Shown in pieces: positions 58,509 to 64,000 of a stretch of DNA of 64,000 nt. The first letter of the stretch is position 1; each line of letters begins with the position of its first letter. Below the pieces are notes generated by a model. That model was not told where the DNA came from. It was given only the letters and a program-made list of their open reading frames with translations, and searched no databases. The DNA lies in contig NZ_CP045295.1 in NCBI RefSeq assembly GCF_009363095.1, positions 4,865,001 to 4,929,000 of the forward strand, written 5' to 3'. Source of the stretch: Paenibacillus cellulositrophicus (lineage in GTDB: Bacteria > Bacillota > Bacilli > Paenibacillales > Paenibacillaceae). The position numbers and the translations under genes were made by a program.

Positions 58509-59183
58509 TTGGGCACGAAAGCCGTTTTGTTCGATTTGTTCGAGACCTTGATCACCGAATATGCGGATGGCCGGCGGATATCGGGGCGTCGCTACGATTA
58601 CCCGGGTCTGCTTGGTCTGAGCCAGGAAGAGTTCAAGCTGGAATGGAGAAGCCGGGTGGAGCGGCGGATGCGCGGGGAGCTGGCAAGTTTTCCGGACGTC
58701 ATCCGGGATATTTGCCGAAGCAGGGGCTTGGATGCGGACGAACAGTCCGTTCAGTCACTCTACCAGGCTAGGATCCAGGAGAAGCGGATTCCTTTTGAAG
58801 CCGTTCGCCCTGACATTTTGGAAATGCTCGAAAATCTCCGTACCCATGGCTGGAAGCTGGGACTGATCAGCAACTGTTCGGAGGAAGAAGTCCGGGGCTG
58901 GGAAGATTCCCCGCTGGCCGGGTATTTTGATGACGTTATTTTTTCATACGAGGTACAATGCTGTAAGCCCGACCCTGCTATCTATGAACTCGCATGCCGA
59001 CGGCTGCAGGCGCTTCCGGAGGATTGCGTGTTTGTAGGTGACGGAGGCTCCGGAGAGCTGGATGGGGCGCATCAAGCAGGGATGAAGGTCATCCATGCGG
59101 TCTGGTTCAATCCCTATGTGGAGAGCCGGTACGCTCAACTGTCGGCACCTATGCAGCTTGACGCCGCATTGCCTATACGATAG
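58509..59183 (+). CDS. HAD family hydrolase, haloacid dehalogenase-like
   Basis: A 224-residue HAD protein with motif I AVLFDLFETLITE, in which the second Asp is replaced by Phe, as in haloacid-dehalogenase-like members. Motif II is GLISNCSEEEV, motif III CCKPDPAIYELA and motif IV CVFVGDGGSGELDGAHQAG. A helical cap lies between motifs I and II. TTG 58509 follows AAGGAGG; no better start is near. Exact substrate unknown. Confidence 0.85.
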   Translation: MGTKAVLFDLFETLITEYADGRRISGRRYDYPGLLGLSQEEFKLEWRSRVERRMRGELASFPDVIRDICRSRGLDADEQSVQSLYQARIQEKRIPFEAVRPDILEMLENLRTHGWKLGLISNCSEEEVRGWEDSPLAGYFDDVIFSYEVQCCKPDPAIYELACRRLQALPEDCVFVGDGGSGELDGAHQAGMKVIHAVWFNPYVESRYAQLSAPMQLDAALPIR

Positions 59184-59229
59184 CCGGGCCGGGCATAAGT
59201 TTGGATTACCTTTTAGAGGAGGATAAGTG

Positions 59230-59577
59230 ATGAAGAAGATAACACCGATCTTTCGGATTTTCGATGAGGACAAGGCCAAGGAGTTTTACGTGGATTTCCT
59301 GGAATTCCGGATTGACTGGGAGCACCGCTATGAAGACGATCTTCCCTTATACATGCAGGTGTCCAGCGGGGATTGCGAGATCCATTTGAGCGGGCATCAC
59401 GGCGACTGCACCCCCGGCTCGGCGATCCGTGTGGAAGTCGAAGACATCCAGAGCCTCCATGCCAAACTGATAGCGAAGAAGTACAAGCATGCGCGCCCTG
59501 GGCTTGAGGATATGGAGGTGAGCGTGATCGATCCTTTCGGTAACCGGATCACGTTTTTTGAGAGGAAGGATGCATGA
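59230..59577 (+). CDS. VOC family protein (bleomycin resistance-like)
   Basis: A 115-residue protein: TPIFRIFDEDKAKEFYVDFL, EIHLSGHHGDCTPGSAIRVE and VSVIDPFGNRITFFER give the typical short VOC/bleomycin-resistance layout with its glycine-rich turn. The protein may bind a drug or be a lyase. ATG 59230 follows GAGGAGG. Its stop overlaps pgsA by four bases. Confidence 0.83.
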   Translation: MKKITPIFRIFDEDKAKEFYVDFLEFRIDWEHRYEDDLPLYMQVSSGDCEIHLSGHHGDCTPGSAIRVEVEDIQSLHAKLIAKKYKHARPGLEDMEVSVIDPFGNRITFFERKDA

Positions 59578-60152
59578 ACCCGGCGAACAAGCTGACGCTG
59601 GCCAGAATCATGCTGATCCCCGTGTTTATCGTTTTTTTCGCAGAGTACCCCGTACGGCTGGCGGATTCCAACGCGTTCATTCAATTTCTGAATCAGTACG
59701 GAACTTATATGGCGGTGGGCGTATTCATTCTTGCTTCCGCTACGGACAAGCTGGACGGGTATATTGCCCGCAAATACCACCTGGTTACCAATCTCGGTAA
59801 GCTATTGGACCCGCTTGCGGATAAGCTGCTTGTTTCCGTGGCGTTGATCATGATGGTCGAAGCCGGGATGGTTCCGGCCTGGATGGCTTTCGTGATGATT
59901 GGCCGTGAATTCATGATTACAGCTTTGCGAATGGCGGCGTCGGCCCAAGGGATCGCTCTGGCGGCAGACCGGTACGGCAAGTGGAAAATGGTGTCCCAGG
60001 TCGTCGCCATTACGGCCGTGCTGCTGAATAACTATCCTTTTCAATGGCTGACCAGCCTTCGCGTCGATTCCTTCTTGATGGTGATCGCTGTGATGATGAC
60101 CGTCATGTCAGGGTACCACTACGTGGTCAAAAACGTTAAGTTTTTCATATAA
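59574..60152 (+). CDS. pgsA: CDP-diacylglycerol--glycerol-3-phosphate phosphatidyltransferase
   Basis: A 192-residue membrane enzyme that makes phosphatidylglycerol phosphate. The CDP-alcohol phosphotransferase motif is DGYIARKYHLVTNLGKLLDP followed by LADK (D-G-x2-A-R-x8-G-x3-D-x3-D), near residues 62-85. Six spans are expected; RIMLIPVFIVFFAEYP and FMITALRMAASA are seen. It overlaps the VOC gene by ATGA. Bacilli have a housekeeping PgsA elsewhere, so this may be a second copy. Confidence 0.9.
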   Translation: MNPANKLTLARIMLIPVFIVFFAEYPVRLADSNAFIQFLNQYGTYMAVGVFILASATDKLDGYIARKYHLVTNLGKLLDPLADKLLVSVALIMMVEAGMVPAWMAFVMIGREFMITALRMAASAQGIALAADRYGKWKMVSQVVAITAVLLNNYPFQWLTSLRVDSFLMVIAVMMTVMSGYHYVVKNVKFFI

Positions 60153-60200
60153 AAAGGCTCAAACGCTTCGTGCTTGAGTTATGAGGGAGGAGGCGTAATA

Positions 60201-60767
60201 TTGATTCTTTGGAGCAAGCAGGGGGTCAGCGTAAGGAGACTGGAGGCGGGCGATGCGAACCATTTGGTCCGTTGGCTCAGCGATCCGCGCGTCCTCGAAT
60301 ATTATGAAGGCCGGGACCGTCCGCATGATATGGCCATGGTGCAGGAGCACTTTTACCGAGATGATCAAATCGAAGCCTGCATCATTCAACTGGACAACCG
60401 CGATATCGGGTATATTCAATATTATCCGGTCGATCCGGAGGAACGCGAGGTATATGGCTATGGCGAAGGGGACGGACGAATTTTCGGCATGGATCAGTTT
60501 ATAGGGGAGCCCGACTGCTGGAACCGGGGAATCGGCACAAGGCTGATTCAAGGCATGGTTTCTTATCTAACCAACACGCTTCAAGCCGATAAAATTGTCA
60601 TGGACCCGCAAACCTGGAACGCCAGAGCCCTGCGCGTATACGAAAAATGCGGCTTCCGCAAGATCAGGCTGCTGGAAAAACGCGAATGGCATGAAGGAGA
60701 GTACCGCGATTGCTGGCTGATCGAATACAGTGCAGCCAATGGAGAGGAGAAGCAGGATGAATCATAG
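60201..60767 (+). CDS. GNAT acetyltransferase, AAC(6')-like
   Basis: A 188-residue acetyltransferase: SVRRLEAGDANHLVRWLSDP at the start, CIIQLDNRDIGYIQYYPVDP and motif A GEPDCWNRGIGTRLIQGMVS near residues 102-121 resemble AAC(6')-type aminoglycoside acetyltransferases. NARALRVYEKCGFRKIRLLE completes it. Resistance is not shown. TTG 60201 follows GGGAGGAGG. It overlaps the DinB gene by 11 bases. Confidence 0.82.
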   Translation: MILWSKQGVSVRRLEAGDANHLVRWLSDPRVLEYYEGRDRPHDMAMVQEHFYRDDQIEACIIQLDNRDIGYIQYYPVDPEEREVYGYGEGDGRIFGMDQFIGEPDCWNRGIGTRLIQGMVSYLTNTLQADKIVMDPQTWNARALRVYEKCGFRKIRLLEKREWHEGEYRDCWLIEYSAANGEEKQDES

Positions 60768-61239
60768 TTATAGTCAAACCTTGAACCGTTTAGTCGGATA
60801 TTTTGAGAGCGAACTGAAAGCTGTGCCCGAAGAGGTGTTCAGACACAAGCCAGGACCCGCCAAGTGGTCGAAGCAGGAGATCGTAGGCCACTTATGCGAT
60901 TCGGCGGCGAACAACCATCTTCGTTTTGTCCAAATAAAACTGTCGGCGCATCCGGTATCCCTTGAGGGATACGATCAGGACCGGTGGGTGGACCTGCACG
61001 GGTATCAGGAGCAATACAACCTGACGGATATCATTACGCTGTGGGTTATGCTGAACAGGCAAATTGTCCATGTTCTCGAGCGTTTGACCGCAGAGGATTA
61101 CGGCAAAACCTGCATTCTTCCCGGCGGCGCTGAAGCGACGCTGGATTGGCTGGTGAACGATTACCTGGAGCATATGCGGCACCACTTTAGACAGATTCTC
61201 GGTCCGGAGTCGGTCGAGCGGGCGGATGCCGGGACATAG
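60757..61239 (+). CDS. DinB family protein
   Basis: A 160-residue four-helix bundle of the DinB/YfiT superfamily: WSKQEIVGHLCDSAANNHLR gives the first His, and NDYLEHMRHHFRQILG the second pair, so a metal site is likely. It is less like YfiT than the gene at 50457. ATG 60757 follows GGAGAGGAG and overlaps the preceding gene. Confidence 0.85.
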   Translation: MNHSYSQTLNRLVGYFESELKAVPEEVFRHKPGPAKWSKQEIVGHLCDSAANNHLRFVQIKLSAHPVSLEGYDQDRWVDLHGYQEQYNLTDIITLWVMLNRQIVHVLERLTAEDYGKTCILPGGAEATLDWLVNDYLEHMRHHFRQILGPESVERADAGT

Positions 61240-61253
61240 TCCTGGCGCGGCTT

Positions 61254-61293
61254 GCTTCATTGAATATAATACGTCGATATGCGTTTGTTCTTA
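61254..61293. repeat. Intergenic direct repeat, copy 1
   Basis: A 40-base stretch starting GCTTCATTGAATATA and ending GTTTGTTCTTA. It recurs with small changes at 61371-61407. It is AT-rich and contains CGATATGCG, like a regulatory or remnant site. Confidence 0.7.
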
Positions 61294-61370
61294 AGATATA
61301 GGAAAAGAATAAGCTTCGGAGATTCGAGCTTCGATATATCGCAAGAAAAAGCCCCGCTAAATGCGGTCTG

Positions 61371-61407
61371 GCTTCATTGAATATACATCGATATACGTTT
61401 GTTCTTA
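61371..61407. repeat. Intergenic direct repeat, copy 2
   Basis: A 37-base near-copy of 61254-61293, beginning GCTTCATTGAATATA and ending GTTTGTTCTTA. It is three bases shorter, with a few internal changes. It lies just before the GNAT gene. Confidence 0.7.
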
Positions 61408-61432
61408 TCAATGACTGGAGGAAACTAACATC

Positions 61433-61849
61433 ATGGAAACACTGCGAGAGCTGTTAATTGAGGATTACGAACAATGCATGGAGCTGTGGGGCAATACGGA
61501 AGGGATGGCGCTGAGCGACGCCGATTCGAAAGAATCGATACACCGGTACCTGGTTCGGAACCCGGGCATGAGCTTTGTCGCCACCGAGGATGATCGGGTG
61601 ATCGGCACCATTCTGTGCGGCCATGACGGCCGAAGGGGGTATATCTACCACGTTGCGGTCGATCCGGCCTGCAGGGGCCGCGCCATCGGGCAAAAACTGG
61701 CGAAAGCCGGGCTGGATAAGCTCCGGGAAGAGGGCATCGCCAAGTGCCACATCATGGTGATCGAGGAGAATGAGATCGGCAATTATTTTTGGGCCAAATC
61801 GGGCTGGAGCCGGAGGGACGGTATTCTGCTGTATTCCTCCAATACTTAG
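61433..61849 (+). CDS. GNAT family N-acetyltransferase
   Basis: A 138-residue acetyltransferase. Motif A is YHVAVDPACRGRAIGQKLAK near residues 70-89, where the usual third Gly of RGxGxG is Ala. FVATEDDRVIGTILCGHDGR precedes it and IGNYFWAKSGW follows. The layout resembles YpeA-like and RimI-like proteins. ATG 61433 is spaced from CTGGAGG. Confidence 0.85.
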   Translation: METLRELLIEDYEQCMELWGNTEGMALSDADSKESIHRYLVRNPGMSFVATEDDRVIGTILCGHDGRRGYIYHVAVDPACRGRAIGQKLAKAGLDKLREEGIAKCHIMVIEENEIGNYFWAKSGWSRRDGILLYSSNT

Positions 61850-61932
61850 GAACATAACGCGGTAGTACCGTCCTTTTTTTGGTCCCAGGATGTGAAACTT
61901 AAAATTACCGGCTGATCACCGGATTAGGCTTG

Positions 61933-63396
61933 TTATGATGAGGCTGCCTCCGGTTCGGAAATAACGGGGAGCGTCACGGTAAACGTAGTGCCTTCCTGGA
62001 GAGCGCTCTGGACCGATATGTTCCCGCCGTGATTATGGATGATGTTGTGTGTGATCATAAACCCAAGGCCGGTGCCTGATTCCTTGGTCGTGAAAAAGGG
62101 CTTGCCCAGCGCCTGGATCTGCTCCGCAGTCATGCCGCAGCCTTCGTCCTGAACGCTGATGAAGGCCTCGTTGTTCCGGGAGAGGGCGTGGATCCGGATG
62201 ATGCCGCCTTCCGGCATGGCTTCCATCGCATTTTTGAGCAGGTTAATGAAGACCTGTTTCAGCTGGTTGGCCTCGCCGGCAATCCAGATGGAAGGTTCGG
62301 AGAAGGCGGAAACGATCTCGATATTTTTTAATGCGGCCTGGCCGTTCATCAGCGTGATTACCTGGTCCAGCAGCGGCAGAATGTCCATTGGCTTGCTCGC
62401 ATGCGAAACCTGGGGTTTGGACAGCACCAGCAGCTCATTGACGATAAATTCGATCCGTTTCAGCTCGGATTCCATGATCGCAAAGTACTGGTCGTTGTTT
62501 TGGCTGGAGGTGCGGAGGAGCTTCAAAAAGCCGAAAATGGCAGTCAGCGGATTGCGGATTTCGTGAGCGATGCCTGCGGCAAGCTGCCCTGCCGTCGATA
62601 GCTTCTCGGACTGCATGAGCCGGTCTTCCTCAAGCTTCTGGTCGGAGATATCTTTAAAGATCCCGATGACGCACCGCTTTTTTTGATAGGTAATCTTCAG
62701 TGAAAATCCTTCCACATGCCTCAGCTGTCCATTGAGACAGCGGATGCGGTAGCGCACTGAGCCGATGGGCCTGTTGTTGTAGTGCCGCTGCTTGCGCTCG
62801 GCCAGAATTTCGTGGTCGGCGGCGTCGACCAAATCGTCCGTTGACATGCCAATTACGGCTTCAAGGCTGTCTGCTTGAATGAGCCTGAGTCCGGCAGGAT
62901 TGGCATACTGAATCTGGCCGTGGTTCGTAATCAGCACGGAAAGGGGGAGGCCATCCAGCAGCTGCATGAAGGAATCCTCCCGCTCGTGCAGATGGGTTTC
63001 GGTATAATGCAGCCTGGTTTCCATTTGCATCATCTGGGTCCTGTTCTCGAATTGGGTGAAGTAAATCTCAGGTTTCCCGGCCTCATTTCGAATCAAGGAG
63101 ATGCGGATATCAAGGGATAACCGTTGTCCTGAAGGATGATAGTAATGTTGGTCGATCCGGTGCTGATCCCGTTTCATGGACTGCAGCCACTCCCCGCACT
63201 TAACGATGTCGCGGGACAGTTCCTGAATCGCGGGAAGAAGAAGATCCGGCAAAGTGAAATGGTCAGGTGTATAACCGAGGAGGGTGCATAAAGCGGGGTT
63301 GACCTTTAGGAAGGCTCCGTCAGGCGCGATAAGGGCCATGCCGATCGCGGCCTGCCTAAAGGCAAAGTCGTAATTATGGACTTCAGCGGATCGCAT
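61933..63396 (-). CDS. PAS-domain sensor histidine kinase
   Basis: A 487-residue soluble kinase with two PAS domains (residues 8-115 and 130-250), a HisKA dimerisation domain with H-box AAGIAHEIRNPLTAIFGFL (His near 277) and a HATPase domain with VFINLLKNAMEAM (N-box), VQDEGCGM (G1) and GTGLGFMITH (G2). No membrane span or response regulator is next to it. Orphan kinases of this kind feed the sporulation phosphorelay of Bacilli through Spo0F; this is a family-based inference. Start ATG 63396 follows GAGAGGGG. Confidence 0.88.
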   Translation of the reverse strand: MRSAEVHNYDFAFRQAAIGMALIAPDGAFLKVNPALCTLLGYTPDHFTLPDLLLPAIQELSRDIVKCGEWLQSMKRDQHRIDQHYYHPSGQRLSLDIRISLIRNEAGKPEIYFTQFENRTQMMQMETRLHYTETHLHEREDSFMQLLDGLPLSVLITNHGQIQYANPAGLRLIQADSLEAVIGMSTDDLVDAADHEILAERKQRHYNNRPIGSVRYRIRCLNGQLRHVEGFSLKITYQKKRCVIGIFKDISDQKLEEDRLMQSEKLSTAGQLAAGIAHEIRNPLTAIFGFLKLLRTSSQNNDQYFAIMESELKRIEFIVNELLVLSKPQVSHASKPMDILPLLDQVITLMNGQAALKNIEIVSAFSEPSIWIAGEANQLKQVFINLLKNAMEAMPEGGIIRIHALSRNNEAFISVQDEGCGMTAEQIQALGKPFFTTKESGTGLGFMITHNIIHNHGGNISVQSALQEGTTFTVTLPVISEPEAASS

Positions 63397-63553
63397 GGCA
63401 GTTCCCCTCTCTACTTTCAAGCCGTGGCATATTTATACATATTATAATCGCGAATCTCTTTAATCATCAATGCTAAAGTAAGTGAACATTAACTTTTAAA
63501 AGAGAGCCGCGGAACATGGGGACAAAAATATATTCGATATGGAGGTGCTGTAA

Positions 63554-64000
63554 ATGAAAATCACGCTTACTTTGCTCACTTCAGAGGAATTAAAGCAGCA
63601 GTGGAAGCAGGCTTTTACCGAACAGGACATCTTCCGCCCTGATGAGTACTACGACAAATGTCTCGCTGAAAACGCAGCGGGTGTCCGTGAAACGATCATC
63701 GCCTATGCAGATGACCAGGTCGCCGGGGTATGTCACCTGAAATACGAATCGGACTACCCCCCTTTCCAAGAGCAGGGCATTCCGGAAGTGAATGATCTCA
63801 ATGTGTTCCCTGTCTTCCAGCGCCAAGGAATCGGCAACCGGATCCTGGAGGAGTTTGAATCGATCGTAAGCCGCAAGGGCAAGCGGATCGGCATCGGTGT
63901 GGGCTTGTTCAAGGACTACGGCAAGGCACAGCGCATTTACTGCCGCAGAGGTTACATTCCCGATGGCAACGGCATCGTGTATAAGAACCAGCCGGTCGTG
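63554..64000 (+). CDS. GNAT family N-acetyltransferase, cut by the window end
   Basis: The first 149 codons of an acetyltransferase: VREGIIAYADDQVAGV-like middle (VRETIIAYADDQVAGVCHLK), then motif A NVFPVFQRQGIGNRILEEFE near residues 87-106. IGVGLFKDYGKAQRIYCRRG follows and the 3' end is outside the window. ATATGGAGGTGCTGTAA precedes the ATG. Confidence 0.85.
   Translation, partial: MKITLTLLTSEELKQQWKQAFTEQDIFRPDEYYDKCLAENAAGVRETIIAYADDQVAGVCHLKYESDYPPFQEQGIPEVNDLNVFPVFQRQGIGNRILEEFESIVSRKGKRIGIGVGLFKDYGKAQRIYCRRGYIPDGNGIVYKNQPVV

Overview
The window looks like chromosomal DNA of a low-to-moderate GC Gram-positive bacterium (Bacillota), most likely a Paenibacillus or close relative; the genus is an inference. 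The evidence is: almost every gene has a strong GGAGG-type ribosome binding site; TTG and GTG starts are common; there is a bacillithiol-transferase-like DinB protein (50457-50984), a KGG-repeat stress protein behind a sigma-B-like promoter, a FabV enoyl reductase, a PAS-type orphan sensor kinase and an Erm rRNA methylase with a macrolide-type leader peptide. I see no rRNA, tRNA, CRISPR array, prophage or intact insertion sequence.

Layout. 1-13 kb: a run of plus-strand genes dominated by small one-domain enzymes (GNAT acetyltransferases, HAD phosphatases, Nudix hydrolases, VOC proteins, a P-loop kinase, cysK, a tautomerase, a nucleotidyltransferase), with a holin-like type I toxin at 4.2 kb and a GrpB gene broken by an amber codon at 13.4 kb. 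13.6-17.2 kb: a minus-strand beta-mannoside operon (AGE epimerase, GH130 phosphorylase, LacI regulator) with a promoter and a CG-centred operator. 17.5-29.6 kb: stress and detoxification genes (KGG protein, macro-SnoaL fusion, hydrolases, aldo/keto reductase, HxlR regulator, haloalkane-dehalogenase-like hydrolase, two RibD-type reductases, Pcm-like methyltransferase, phosphotransferase), including two genes broken by one-base deletions. 29.6-36.8 kb: a TetR/MFS divergent pair with two matching operators, a three-gene membrane-stress-like operon (SPFH protein with five zinc ribbons plus two membrane proteins), an isochorismatase-like hydrolase and a CynX-type transporter. 36.9-49.9 kb: MocR regulator, peroxiredoxin-like protein, AraC regulator, phosphotransferase, AAA ATPase, cytochrome P450 with divergent PadR regulator, FabV, M42 peptidase, HhH protein and an intact GrpB protein. 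50-64 kb: more GNAT and DinB genes, M29 aminopeptidase, the erm gene with its leader, peptidase E, PgsA and a PAS histidine kinase; the window ends inside a GNAT gene.

The most striking element is the leader of erm (about 56810-57640, minus strand). A 40-nt sequence is repeated exactly at 57132-57171 and 57551-57590. Each copy carries a Shine-Dalgarno sequence and a GTG-started leader peptide (MVDQFIRVR...) with an Arg-Val-Arg motif of the kind known to stall macrolide-bound ribosomes, and each peptide overlaps the 5' arm of an intrinsic terminator. This looks like a tandem, duplicated macrolide-sensing transcription attenuator, with a structured segment and a third terminator between the two units.

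Several genes differ from intact family members by one nucleotide: an amber codon in grpB, a one-base deletion in an excalibur gene, a one-base deletion in a T tract, and ATC in place of the start ATG of peptidase E. Real decay, recoding and sequencing error cannot be told apart from the sequence alone.
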